Program-made: the position numbers and the translations under genes
Notes under the pieces: model-generated
The model's database searches: none
What the model was told of the DNA's origin: nothing
What the model saw: the letters and a program-made list of their open reading frames with translations, nothing else
Shown: positions 24,457 to 33,514 of the stretch, in pieces
Layout of the letters: the number at the start of each line of letters is the position of its first letter
Numbering within the stretch: the stretch's first letter is position 1
Assembly (NCBI GenBank): GCA_037446115.1
Contig: JBBIJF010000001.1
Coordinates: forward strand, 221,609 to 285,608
Reading direction: 5' to 3'
DNA length: 64,000 bases
Source of the DNA: JANWXD01 sp037446115
Lineage (GTDB): Bacteria; Acidobacteriota; Terriglobia; Bryobacterales; Bryobacteraceae

Positions 24457-25878
24457 ATGGAATACCCCATGCGGATCGGCGGGGCCCTCATCCGGACGGA
24501 CTCGCCCCGCCAGGTGGAGCTTCCCTACGACGGCACCCCCGTGGCCACGGTCTGGGAGGCCTCGCGGGAGCATGTGGAAGCAGCCGTCGAAGCCGCGGCC
24601 GCCGCCGCCCCCGTCATGCGCGAGCTGACCCTGGCGGAGCGCGCGGCCATCCTTCGCAAAGCACACCAGAAAGTTGTCGAACGGCAGGAGGAACTGGCGC
24701 GGACGATCAGCTCGGAGAGCGGCAAGCCCATCCGCGAGGCACGCCTGGAAGTCGAACGGGCCTCGCAGACCCTTCTGTTCAGCGCCGAGGAAGCTCATCG
24801 CCTCGCCGGTGAAGTTGTTCCCATGGAGGCTGCGCCGGCGGGAAAGGGTCGCTGGGCCATGACCCTGCGGGAGCCGCTCGGCATTGTCGCCGCCATCACC
24901 CCCTTCAACTTTCCGCTCAATCTCGCCCTCCACAAGATCGGTCCTGCCATCGCCGCAGGTAACGCAGTGATCCATAAGCCCGCCTCCGCCACCCCGGTGA
25001 GCGCGCTTCTCATGGCGGAAATTTTCGAAGAGTGCGGGCTCCCCCGCGGCGCACTCAACGTGGTCACCGGTCCCGGGGGCGCCATCGGCGATCTGCTCTC
25101 CTGCCACCCCCGTATCGCCATGATCACCTTCACCGGCAGCGCCGAAATCGGACAGCGCATTCGCAAGCTGGCGGGCATGAAGCGCGTCACGCTCGAACTC
25201 GGCTCCAACTCCGCAGTGATCCTCGAAGAGGACGCCGACCTCGATGAGGCTGTGCCGCGATGCGTCACGGGCAGCTTCGCTCATTCCGGTCAGGTCTGTA
25301 TCTCCATCCAGCGCATCTTCGTGCACCGCAGCGTCCGGGAGCCCTTCCTCGAGCGCTTTGCGGAAGCCACCCGGAAGCTGACCATCGGCCATCCGCTCGA
25401 TCCTTCCGCCGACATCACCTCACTGATCACGCCCCAGGATGCCGAGCGGATCGAAAGCTGGATCGCGGAGGCGGTCCAGGCAGGAGCCCGGCTGCTGGTG
25501 GGCGGAGCACGCAGGGGCCGCGCCACCGTCGAGCCGGCGATCCTCACCGACGTGCCTCCGCACGTGCGCCTGTCCTGCAAGGAGGCCTTCGGTCCCGTGG
25601 TGGCGGTCAACTCCTACGACCGGCTCGACGACGCCATCCGCATGGTGAACGACTCCGAGTACGGCTTGCAGGCCGGAATCTACACGCGAGATCTCCGCAA
25701 GGCTTTCCACGCTGCGCGCCAGGTCCGGGTCGGCGGCTTTTTGATCAACGACGTGCCGCAGTACCGCGTGGACCACATGCCCTACGGCGGCGTCAAATTG
25801 AGCGGTACGGGCCGGGAAGGCCCGAGGTACGCCATCCGGGAGATGACCGAAGTCAAGCTCGTCGTCTGGAAACCGTAG
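24457..25878 (+). CDS. NAD(P)-dependent aldehyde dehydrogenase
   Basis: The protein is 473 aa from ATG 24457; two earlier in-frame ATGs exist at 24445 and 24448. The fold is complete: the proton-relay Asn region TPFNFPLNLALHKIGPA, the NAD site FTGSAEIGQRI, the catalytic Glu in VTLELGSNSAVI, the nucleophilic Cys in HSGQVCISIQR and the C-terminal YGGVKLSGTGREGPRYAI. It oxidises an aldehyde to the acid. Sequence details (SGKPIREARLEV; HKPASATPVSALL) are closest to the succinate-semialdehyde/lactaldehyde-type subgroup, though the substrate is not certain. The neighbours do not define a pathway. Confidence 0.9.
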   Translation: MEYPMRIGGALIRTDSPRQVELPYDGTPVATVWEASREHVEAAVEAAAAAAPVMRELTLAERAAILRKAHQKVVERQEELARTISSESGKPIREARLEVERASQTLLFSAEEAHRLAGEVVPMEAAPAGKGRWAMTLREPLGIVAAITPFNFPLNLALHKIGPAIAAGNAVIHKPASATPVSALLMAEIFEECGLPRGALNVVTGPGGAIGDLLSCHPRIAMITFTGSAEIGQRIRKLAGMKRVTLELGSNSAVILEEDADLDEAVPRCVTGSFAHSGQVCISIQRIFVHRSVREPFLERFAEATRKLTIGHPLDPSADITSLITPQDAERIESWIAEAVQAGARLLVGGARRGRATVEPAILTDVPPHVRLSCKEAFGPVVAVNSYDRLDDAIRMVNDSEYGLQAGIYTRDLRKAFHAARQVRVGGFLINDVPQYRVDHMPYGGVKLSGTGREGPRYAIREMTEVKLVVWKP

Positions 25879-25885
25879 TCGCCCC

Positions 25886-27397
25886 TCAGTTCCCGGAGAG
25901 TTTCAGATCCAGCACCGCGCGGTCCGATTCACGCAACGTGACGGTCTCAGACGGCACAGTCTCCCAGTCAGCCTCCTCCGGAGTGCGGAACTCCAGCGAG
26001 GCGAGCACTTGGTAGGCGCCCGGGGGAAGCCCGTCAATACGGTAATTCCCCTCGACGTCCGTGCGGGCAGAGCTCTTTCCGTACATGCGCCAGGCTCCAT
26101 CGGCGGCAAGCGGCTTCAACAGAACCGTGGCGCCTGCCACAGGCCGCCCTTCCTTGGTGACCACCGTGCCCTGCAGCGTCGCAGGCGCCTCGGAAAGCAC
26201 GACTCGCAACACCAGCGATTGAGCAGGCGCGAGCGAAAACCGCCCCTGCTCCAGCCTTCCCTGCTCGCCGGCGATCTCCGCCACGTAGACCTCCGGCGGC
26301 GTCACCACCGCCGACTCCCAGATGCCCGGCGTCAGCGGTTCTTTTCCCTGGCACGCCAGCCGGCGGGCCTCGCCATCGGACGGCGGCTGCTTGCGGCGCA
26401 GGAACAGGATGACCTGCCCTTGGCTCAGCCCCCGCCCGTTTTGGTCTTCACAAAGCACGGACACCGCCGGCGCCGGACTCGGCGCAAGGTGCACGCCTTC
26501 CACGTCGCCGCTCAGCCAGAAAGTCCGGTAGGCAACCAGATGCCGCCCGCCCTCCGCCGACACTGCCAAAAGCTCATAATTGCCCGGCGGAAGCTCATCG
26601 AAAACAAAACCGCCGCGGGCATCCACGCCCGCATCTCGGCGGCCCAGATCCGAGTAGAGCGCCACCGACCGGACCTCCGGCCAGCCTACCGTTCCCGTGA
26701 GGCGAAACAATTTCCCGGCAAGCGGCGTGATGTTTACGGAACTCGTCTCGCTGTCCAGTCGCACCTCGACGGCGACCGACTCTGCGGGCGAGGCGGTCTG
26801 GGGAAAGTACGTGGGCAGCAGGTCCGTTCCGTCCTCCAGGCGTATCGGCGCAGTGCGGACATAGTAAAAACCCGGCTCCAGGCCCGCCACGCGGTACACG
26901 CCCCGGTCGTCCGTCCGGCCATGTGCCACCAGTTCCAGCGGAGGACCACGACGGTAGACGAGCACCTGCTGGTTCGGCAGGCCCACGCCGTTCTCGTCGG
27001 TGACTTCTCCGGTGATGGCCCCGAGTTTCGGCAGCCGGAGCTCGGCCACGAACCGGCTGTCGCGCTCCAGCACGATCGGCGTTCCCGGTCCGTTCCACCG
27101 CCGCTGGCCAAACCGTGTCGTGGCAAAGCCCGGCCGGGACGCGCTCAGGTAATAGACCCCGGCCGGGAGGTCTGTAAAGATGAAGCGCCCCAATCCGTCG
27201 GTGAGGAAACGCTGTGCGCCTGCGCCGCCTTCGAGCACGACCTGCGTCCTCGCAAGCGGCCGCCCGAATTGCGCCTCGACCGCCACTCCCTCGATGACGG
27301 CCGCGAAGGCCGTAGCGCACGCCGCCAGCGCGAGGCTAAGGCCGCGCCAGTACCGTAAGAAATCGCGACGCAGGTTTTCGAGGATCCTGTAGCCCAT
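25886..27397 (-). CDS. Secreted multi-domain carboxypeptidase-regulatory-like protein
   Basis: The protein is 503 aa with an N-terminal hydrophobic signal (LSLALAACATAFAA, about 20-33). At least four Ig-like carboxypeptidase-regulatory repeats follow, each with the pattern G-x-V-x-(D/E)-x-x-G-x-P-x-x-x-x-x-V and a closing G-x-Y-x-(V/L)-x-x-L-x-P-G-x-Y: for example GEVTDENGVGLPNQQVLVYRR and LQGTVVTKEGRPVAGATVLL. No enzymatic domain is visible. It is probably a periplasmic or surface structural protein. Its start lies 62 nt inside the upstream HTH gene, which is unusual, but no later start codon precedes the signal segment. Confidence 0.75.
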   Translation of the reverse strand: MGYRILENLRRDFLRYWRGLSLALAACATAFAAVIEGVAVEAQFGRPLARTQVVLEGGAGAQRFLTDGLGRFIFTDLPAGVYYLSASRPGFATTRFGQRRWNGPGTPIVLERDSRFVAELRLPKLGAITGEVTDENGVGLPNQQVLVYRRGPPLELVAHGRTDDRGVYRVAGLEPGFYYVRTAPIRLEDGTDLLPTYFPQTASPAESVAVEVRLDSETSSVNITPLAGKLFRLTGTVGWPEVRSVALYSDLGRRDAGVDARGGFVFDELPPGNYELLAVSAEGGRHLVAYRTFWLSGDVEGVHLAPSPAPAVSVLCEDQNGRGLSQGQVILFLRRKQPPSDGEARRLACQGKEPLTPGIWESAVVTPPEVYVAEIAGEQGRLEQGRFSLAPAQSLVLRVVLSEAPATLQGTVVTKEGRPVAGATVLLKPLAADGAWRMYGKSSARTDVEGNYRIDGLPPGAYQVLASLEFRTPEEADWETVPSETVTLRESDRAVLDLKLSGN

Positions 27398-27677
27398 TTA
27401 CAGGGGCTGCATTGTCCCCGCTCCAGAGCCGCCGGTATCGCTCGACCAGCTCCGATTCGTCGTAGTCAATCGCGCGGGCGTACTGCCGGATGTAGCTCGT
27501 ATTGAAGATTCCCCCGGGTAATTTGGCAAAATCCCCCGCTTCGATGGCCTCGAGAAATCTCTTGCTGATCTTGGTGGTTTGGACGATCTGGTCCAGTGTG
27601 ATTCCCTTGGACTGGCGTACCGCGGACACATCAGGCCAGTTCCCGCAAAACTTGACTTCGCCGGTGTTCTCTGCCAC
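27336..27677 (-). CDS. RodZ-type helix-turn-helix domain protein (short)
   Basis: The protein is 113 aa from GTG 27677, preceded by gagggtga. The frame is open further, to TTG 27788. The domain VRQSKGITLDQIVQTTKISKRFLEAIEAGDFAKLPGGIFNTSYIRQYARAIDYDESELVERY is the HTH_25 module found at the N-terminus of RodZ, including the invariant F-x-x-LPGG-x-(F/Y)-x-x-x-(Y/F)-(I/V)-(R/K)-x-Y-(A/C) core. Unlike RodZ there is no membrane helix or periplasmic domain; the chain ends about 30 residues after the HTH. The stop overlaps the downstream secreted-protein gene by 62 nt. It could be a small DNA-binding or cytoskeleton-linked protein. Confidence 0.75.
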   Translation of the reverse strand: MAENTGEVKFCGNWPDVSAVRQSKGITLDQIVQTTKISKRFLEAIEAGDFAKLPGGIFNTSYIRQYARAIDYDESELVERYRRLWSGDNAAPVNGLQDPRKPASRFLTVLARP

Positions 27678-27908
27678 TGTCTCACCCTCGACTGGCAGTT
27701 TGCTCGCCCCTAACCTTCCCGCCGCCACACTTCCCGGCCGCTCGGGCGAACCGCTAACAGTATCCCACAGGCGGACAGCTTCCGCCAAGACCTTTCGGTG
27801 CTTTCCGCAAAAATTCCAACTCGGTTTGGGAGTTTTAGATGGGGTTTTAGGAGGAGATCCGCATTTGCGGTCATAATCCCCTCTCTTGGCGGCTCCAAAG
27901 CACCCCTT

Positions 27909-29285
27909 TTACGGGATTGCCGTACGGGGAACCCGGGCGCTGCCATGCCCGTTCATCATTTCGATTTCATACGAGACGATACGCAGCCCGTTGCCGATCA
28001 CAGGGAAAACCGCCCGCAATAGAAACAGGCCGCCGAAGTCACTAGCCTCGAAATATTGCCGGAACGCCTGACCCGCCTCCACCGGGATCGCCCCCGGGTG
28101 TACGATTTTGCCCTCGCGGTCGTAGAAGGTGAACGTGACCCGGGATGCACTTCGCGAGGCATCAAAGCCGCTGATCTGAAGCTCTACGGTGGAGGCCCCC
28201 CGAATCGCCCGGGTCGAGTCCACCACCACCGGGCCGGGAGGCACCACCAGCTCCAGTTTCTCGGTGTGGATGCCGAGCCGCGCCGTCAGCACTATCGTTC
28301 CTGCAGTGGTTCCCGTTTGCAAGACCACTTCGGGCTGGTCGCCGAACCGGGCGGCGTTCTGCCCGGCGGTCACGCTGAACGTCACTGTTCGCGTGTTCGC
28401 CGGAAGGAACACCACGCCCGGATCCATGCCTTTACCCGGAACCGAGGCCGACAGCGCGACCCCGAGCTCACCGGTCCCCGAGAACCGGGCTGCTTCCGCC
28501 AGCCGGATGCTCACTTTGACCTGCTGCCCCGCCGTCACGGTGGGAGGATCCACGACGATCTGCGGGCGGGGATAATCGGCCTGCTCGCCTGCGCCGCGCA
28601 GTACGTAGCTGCGCCCGTCAATCTCCAGACGGCCCTCTTGCAAACCCACCGCCTGCGGCGCAAACACGATCTGGAACGACACCGACTCGCCGGGCTTCAG
28701 ATCGAGCGGCGTACGGAGCGGGGCCGCCATCCGGAACGACGCCCCGCTCACGGCTACGCTGCCGATGGTGAGCTGTTCGGAGAGCGGATTGGAGAGCTCA
28801 AACGACCGCGGCACAGTCTGGCCCAGGGCCGCCGTGCCGAACAGAGCCGCGTCCCCGGGGGCCAGTTCCACCCGAGAGGAATCCCGCAAGTAGAACAGGC
28901 GGAAGCTTGGCGTGGCTACGCCGAGCAGTGTCGTCATGCGGACTCCGTTGACGTTGAGAAACGCCGTGTACGAGGCCGGCAGCAGCGGCTGAAACCGCAC
29001 CACAAAATCCACGGCGGCGCCCGGGGCCAGCTCGAGCGGCCAGGTCTCAAACCGCGTCAGTAATGAGAAGCGTTGGCCGGCGACGTTCAGCCCGCTCAGC
29101 AGCACGGGCCCGCCTGAGATGTTGCGCAGCCGGAACGTCGTATCCAGCACAAGCCCTGCGGGAATGGTTCCGACCGTGAACGACTCCCCCACCGGTTCTT
29201 CGTTCCCCTGCCGCACGGCCCACAGTTTGATCTGCGCGGCGGCCAGACAGGGCACGAAGAACGCTACAAGCAGGCGCCTCCTCAT
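27909..29285 (-). CDS. Secreted choice-of-anchor-D (ASH/Hydin-like) protein
   Basis: The protein is 458 aa. A short signal peptide (MRRRLLVAFFVPCLAAA) is followed by two or three ASH/Hydin-like beta-sandwich repeats: VGTIPAGLVLDTTFRLRNISGGPVLLSGLNV, then FGTAALGQTVPRSFELSNPLSEQLTIGSV with PGESVSFQIVFAPQAVGLQEGRLEI. The second half looks like further Ig-like domains. No catalytic motif is seen. It is the last gene of a five-gene coupled operon (34711 down to 27909), and its ATG overlaps the stop of the gene upstream by 4 nt. A surface or periplasmic structural role is inferred. Confidence 0.72.
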   Translation of the reverse strand: MRRRLLVAFFVPCLAAAQIKLWAVRQGNEEPVGESFTVGTIPAGLVLDTTFRLRNISGGPVLLSGLNVAGQRFSLLTRFETWPLELAPGAAVDFVVRFQPLLPASYTAFLNVNGVRMTTLLGVATPSFRLFYLRDSSRVELAPGDAALFGTAALGQTVPRSFELSNPLSEQLTIGSVAVSGASFRMAAPLRTPLDLKPGESVSFQIVFAPQAVGLQEGRLEIDGRSYVLRGAGEQADYPRPQIVVDPPTVTAGQQVKVSIRLAEAARFSGTGELGVALSASVPGKGMDPGVVFLPANTRTVTFSVTAGQNAARFGDQPEVVLQTGTTAGTIVLTARLGIHTEKLELVVPPGPVVVDSTRAIRGASTVELQISGFDASRSASRVTFTFYDREGKIVHPGAIPVEAGQAFRQYFEASDFGGLFLLRAVFPVIGNGLRIVSYEIEMMNGHGSARVPRTAIP

Positions 29286-30043
29286 TGCACTGCCTCCGGC
29301 AACTGGTACAGCGCCACCTCGTCACCCCGCACGCGCGCCGCCAGCCGGCGGCCGGCCTCGCCCGTCCGAAGGAGGATCCATCCGGGACCTATCTCGGCCA
29401 GATCTACAATCAGTGCCCCGGCATCCAGGCGGGATTCGCCGCCGGGGTGCCGGACCACGAGCGTCTCGCCATCGGCGAAGGCCAACGAGCCGTCGCGCAG
29501 CAGCGCCAGCGGCTCCGTCACCCCCACAAGCGGTCTCTCGTCCTCCAGCCTGCCCGCCGTGTCGTATCTCAGCAACAGCAGCCCTGTCTCGCCCCGGACA
29601 ACGAGCTGAAACCCCTCATGCGCCAGTGAGGCCAGAGCGACCACGTAGCCCGGCGGCTCCAGTGGAATCGTCTCCAGCCAGCAGCCGCGGACACGCACAA
29701 GCTGCTCCGCTTCTTCAAACCAGGCTACGGCTTCCACTCCCGCAGCAGAAAAACCAAAGCGCGCCGGATCCGGGGGCGCAGCGTGGCTGCAAAGAACCTC
29801 GCCCTCGGCCGAAAGGATCCTCAACTGGCCCCCTTCGGGCGGCTGTGCGATCAGGTATTGCCCTCCGTGCCACATCCGGCCCGGCTCCCACGGAGAAGCG
29901 GCCACCAGGCTGCCCGCCACTCCGTACAGCGCCATCGGCCGCCCCGTGACGTCTTCGGTAACCGCGGTCAGGGGCACAGTCAGTCCGGACTGCGCTGCGG
30001 CCCACCCCAAGCTGCACAACAGACCCGCGACAACCCGGATCAT
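29282..30043 (-). CDS. Secreted hypothetical protein, possibly beta-propeller-like
   Basis: The protein is 253 aa with a signal peptide (MIRVVAGLLCSLGWAAAQS). The mature part is made of short beta-rich repeats of about 35-45 residues (GQLRILSAEGEVLCSH; GLLLLRYDTAGRLEDERPL; GSLAFADGETLVVRHPGG), which suggests a small propeller, but no family was recognised. Two cysteines, in EVLCSHA and RGCWLE, might form a disulfide. It overlaps both neighbours by 4 nt, so it is translated as part of the five-gene operon. Confidence 0.62.
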   Translation of the reverse strand: MIRVVAGLLCSLGWAAAQSGLTVPLTAVTEDVTGRPMALYGVAGSLVAASPWEPGRMWHGGQYLIAQPPEGGQLRILSAEGEVLCSHAAPPDPARFGFSAAGVEAVAWFEEAEQLVRVRGCWLETIPLEPPGYVVALASLAHEGFQLVVRGETGLLLLRYDTAGRLEDERPLVGVTEPLALLRDGSLAFADGETLVVRHPGGESRLDAGALIVDLAEIGPGWILLRTGEAGRRLAARVRGDEVALYQLPEAVQ

Positions 30044-30690
30044 CGCGGCCCTCCGATCGTCACCGACGGCGTCCCGATGCTGAGTTCGGTCGCGGCGGTC
30101 CCGGCGCCCGCCGCTTCACTCCTTCGGACCAGACCCAGTCCCGCCGCGGCTCCGGCGGCCGCCACGCCGGCGACCACGGCAATCTTGACCCAGCTCCTGC
30201 GCGGCTTGAACGGAGGCAGCACAATGTCCAGTGGAGAATGCGCGGCACGGGTTGGCGAACCCTCTGAGGATCCCGCCGACAGCACCTGTTCGACGATCAG
30301 CCCCGCACGGCTTTCGCCCCGCGCCGCTGTGACGCGGATTTCCACGACTCCCGGCTCCTCGCCCCAGCGGATTCCCCCGGGAGCGGCTCTTCCATCCGCC
30401 CCCGTGACGGCGATGTCGGTTCGCAGCCCGTTGGCAAACACGCCGCTGGGCCCGGTTTCGGGAAGCCGGAAGCTCACCGCCACGCCTCCCACAGGGCGGC
30501 CGGTTTCATCGCTCACTTCCACCAGCAGCGGCCTCGACGCTCTCGTGCCGGTGCGGAATTCCGCTTTTTCCCCTTCGACCACGCGAATCCGCAAACCCAG
30601 CCCCGGTTGCGCCCCTGTTCCTTCGGTCTGGGCGGTGACGGCCAGGGCAAACGATACACATCCCGCTGCGACCAGACACACGCTCCGCAT
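30040..30690 (-). CDS. Secreted Ig-like (Big_1-type) protein with C-terminal membrane segment
   Basis: The protein is 216 aa from ATG 30690 (the frame is open further up, but the signal peptide MRSVCLVAAGCVSFALAVTAQ begins here). Residues 35-130 form one Ig-like domain of the invasin/intimin type: PLLVEVSDETGRPVGGVAVSFRLPETGPSG with TDIAVTGADGRAAPGGIRW. A linker leads to a basic patch and a single membrane segment (RRSWVKIAVVAGVAAAGAAAGLGLVRR, about 170-195) and a short tail. It is probably anchored to the envelope. It lies between the TonB receptor and the secreted protein in the coupled operon. Confidence 0.68.
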   Translation of the reverse strand: MRSVCLVAAGCVSFALAVTAQTEGTGAQPGLGLRIRVVEGEKAEFRTGTRASRPLLVEVSDETGRPVGGVAVSFRLPETGPSGVFANGLRTDIAVTGADGRAAPGGIRWGEEPGVVEIRVTAARGESRAGLIVEQVLSAGSSEGSPTRAAHSPLDIVLPPFKPRRSWVKIAVVAGVAAAGAAAGLGLVRRSEAAGAGTAATELSIGTPSVTIGGPR

Positions 30691-30887
30691 CGAGCTCCAC
30701 CTCGGAGACCGCCGTTTTGCTCCGGACGGAAGTCGGGTGTGACGTGCTCGCACCCACACCGCGGTGACGTTACCCGGACCTGCCGCCCGGAGCGCGGCCT
30801 CGATAAGGTAGTGGCGCCTCCGCGTCAAAGTTCGCCGGCAATTTCATGCGCCCGTGCCGGCGCCTGAGGCGCCAGGCGGCGTGGTGG

Positions 30888-33506
30888 TTACAGGCTCACC
30901 CGCAGCCCGATTTGCAACACGCGCCCGTCGTTGAGGGTGTTGGTGATCTGGCCGAAACTCGGTGCGCTCAGGTTGCGCTGGGGCTGGTCGAACTGCGGAT
31001 GATTGGCCAGATTGTAGGCCTCAGCGCGCAGTTGAAACGTCCACTCTCGCAGCCCGCTCCAGCGCCATTGCTTGCTGAGCGCTGCATTCACGTTGGCGAT
31101 TCCGTCCTTACGGAAGGTGTTGCGGCCGAGGTTGCCCCGGAACTCGCCGGGGCGAATGAAATCGAAACGCTCCCGCCGCAGGATCCGCGTCGCGGTGTCC
31201 GGATGCGCCACCGACCGGCCCAGGATCGAAGGGTCGAGGATGTGCGGACGGTCGCCCGGCCCCCCGTCTACATTGCCGAAGCCCGGAGCGTCCGAGCCGA
31301 TGTACAGCGTGAACGGAGTGCCGGTCTTCAGGAGGGCCGCTCCGGAAAGCTGCCATCCGTGCAGCCACCATGCTGCCAGACGCGGCAAACCGGAAGCGCG
31401 CGGCAAATCGTACGTCCAGTAAACAAACAAGGAGTGCGTTGCGTCGAACTCGCTCAAGCCCTTCCTGTCACCGAAGTTGTCGTACTGCCACTGGCTGCGG
31501 CCCCGGGTCAGATCCCGGTTTGCCGCCGTGGAAGAATAATCCACGCCCTGGTCAAGCGCTTTGCCGAACGTATACGTGAATCCCCACGTGGACCCTCTCC
31601 ACGACGGGATTTCCAAAGTCGCCTGGGCCGCATCCAGCCAGGCCATTCCGCCGTTGACGATGTGCTTCACTTCGTAATAGCGCGGGTCGGGCCGCCGCAA
31701 GTCCACCGTGGCGGTCGTCAGCGGAATGCCCGGAACCGGCTCGGCCCGGTTCTGGATAAAGACGTTCATGAGCTTGAAAGTCCGGCTTCCGACGTAGCTC
31801 AGCCGCAGCCGCGAACCCCGAGCTAACTCCCGTTCCAGGCTGAGGTTGTATTGATGGCTGTAGGGTGAAACCAGATCCGGCGAGAGAAACGTCGGAGAGT
31901 ACCGCGCCTTGGGATCGTCCAGATTCACACCGTGCAGCGGATTGACCAGATCGGGATTCTGCACCTGCACGTAGCGCACGTGCGGCGGATTGTTGCGGAT
32001 CTGCTGGTAGGTGACCGCCGGAATCCGCCCGAAGGAAATCGTGTAGGAGGCGCGCGCCGTCCAGCCTGCCCCCGCGTTGAAGGCCAGAGCCAGACGCGGG
32101 CTCACGTTGTTGCAGTCGCAGCCATAAGGAATGCGATCCATCCGGTTGACTTCCACCGGGGTCGTTTCGAGCCCATAGCGCAGGCCGTAGTACAGCTGCA
32201 AGCCCGGCCGGAGGCGCCACCGGTCGGCCGCATAAACACTCGCCGCCCAGTTGCGAAACCCCCGTGCGAGTTCGCCCACCGTGACTTCATACGTGGTAGG
32301 CGTGCCGTAAAGTAAGTTCTCAATCGCGGTCCTGCCGAAATTGTTACTGAACTGAAAGTAGCCGCGCTGATTGTTGCTCTCGATGCCGTTCAACTGGGAC
32401 CGTGTCACCTCGCCTCCCAGCGTCACGGCGTGCGCTCCGGCGGCGGATCGGCGCGTGGCGATCACCCCCCAGCGGAAGCTGTTCTCGGCCCGGTCGATCG
32501 GAAAATGATTGTCCGGCCCCAGTTCCTCGATCTGGAACCCGATGCGGACCTTCGGGCCCACGGCATTCGGCTCCGGCAGCAGCGCCGAACGCACGCGCTG
32601 GAACGTCAAACCCGTTGCCACTTCCGTCCGGGGTCCGGCGGAAAACCGCCACGTCAACTGGGAACGGTGGCTGTGAATGTCGGTGTCGGGATTCTGGCCC
32701 GCCACGAGCTGAAACGCGCGCACGCGCTGGCGGCCCATCAGGTGCGACGCTGACAGACGCCCGCGTCGGAACTCCGGAAGGTCCCACCTCGCCTCCGCCT
32801 GCGTCTCATCCACCCGCTGCGGCGCGTTCGTGTTGAGGGCCCGCGGATCGAAATCAGGACGGTTCGGCAGGGCCGTCGGATAGGCCGCCAGAAACCGGGC
32901 CACTACGGCGCGCACGTGCGGATCCGACGCTCGCGGCGTCCGCTCGCCGGCCAGCGGCACCAGAACGTTGCCGTTCACCATGCCGCGGATTTTGTTCTGC
33001 GATGCATGCAGCGTCAGGTTCCCCGGGCGGCCCAGGCTTCCTGCCGCACGGGCTCCGTAGGCATTCCGCCTTGACGGCAGCACGTCGCCGACTTGAAAAA
33101 ACGTACGTGCGTTGAAGACGCTGTTCTGGTGCCACCAGTACCCTTCCGCGCGCCAGGCCGCGGCCGGCGCCGCCGCCGGAAGCACTACCGGAGCCCCGAC
33201 CGGCTGTCCGTACTCGGAGGCATACGTGCCCCGCTCCGCCGGAGGATCGCTCACCAGCACCACGGTGCCGCCCAGACGGACGTTGGCCTCTTTGATGGCC
33301 TCATTGTCGATGCGGTAAAGCGGCACATTTTCGTTTCGCTGGGCCGCGCCGTCCAGCCTGCGCCGCGCCTCGGTACGGGCCCCTTGGCGCACGGGAGCGC
33401 TGCTCTGCGCCTGCGCTTTCTGCCGGGCCGCCGCTGCCGGTCCCTGGGCCGCCGCCCAGAGGCTCGCGGCGCACACCAGCAGCGCCGCACGCATCTTTTG
33501 GGACAT
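30888..33506 (-). CDS. Oar-related TonB-dependent receptor-like outer-membrane protein
   Basis: The protein is 872 aa with the start at ATG 33506, preceded by gaggag. Signal peptide: MRAALLVCAASLWAAAQG. There is no carboxypeptidase-regulatory domain and the plug region is reduced and unusual (PLYRIDNEAIKEANVRLGG; GYWWHQNSVFNARTFFQ). The barrel is Oar-like (NYFRLN-type strands, SPYSHQYNLSLERELARGSRLRLSYVGSR, LKTGTPFTLYIGSD, AEAYNLANHPQFDQPQRN). The C-terminus ends in Leu (GLRVSL), not the usual aromatic residue. It is the second gene of the five-gene operon, 8 nt after the TPR gene. The cargo is unknown; export or assembly of the small secreted proteins downstream is possible. Confidence 0.8.
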   Translation of the reverse strand: MSQKMRAALLVCAASLWAAAQGPAAAARQKAQAQSSAPVRQGARTEARRRLDGAAQRNENVPLYRIDNEAIKEANVRLGGTVVLVSDPPAERGTYASEYGQPVGAPVVLPAAAPAAAWRAEGYWWHQNSVFNARTFFQVGDVLPSRRNAYGARAAGSLGRPGNLTLHASQNKIRGMVNGNVLVPLAGERTPRASDPHVRAVVARFLAAYPTALPNRPDFDPRALNTNAPQRVDETQAEARWDLPEFRRGRLSASHLMGRQRVRAFQLVAGQNPDTDIHSHRSQLTWRFSAGPRTEVATGLTFQRVRSALLPEPNAVGPKVRIGFQIEELGPDNHFPIDRAENSFRWGVIATRRSAAGAHAVTLGGEVTRSQLNGIESNNQRGYFQFSNNFGRTAIENLLYGTPTTYEVTVGELARGFRNWAASVYAADRWRLRPGLQLYYGLRYGLETTPVEVNRMDRIPYGCDCNNVSPRLALAFNAGAGWTARASYTISFGRIPAVTYQQIRNNPPHVRYVQVQNPDLVNPLHGVNLDDPKARYSPTFLSPDLVSPYSHQYNLSLERELARGSRLRLSYVGSRTFKLMNVFIQNRAEPVPGIPLTTATVDLRRPDPRYYEVKHIVNGGMAWLDAAQATLEIPSWRGSTWGFTYTFGKALDQGVDYSSTAANRDLTRGRSQWQYDNFGDRKGLSEFDATHSLFVYWTYDLPRASGLPRLAAWWLHGWQLSGAALLKTGTPFTLYIGSDAPGFGNVDGGPGDRPHILDPSILGRSVAHPDTATRILRRERFDFIRPGEFRGNLGRNTFRKDGIANVNAALSKQWRWSGLREWTFQLRAEAYNLANHPQFDQPQRNLSAPSFGQITNTLNDGRVLQIGLRVSL

Positions 33507-33514
33507 AGAACTCC

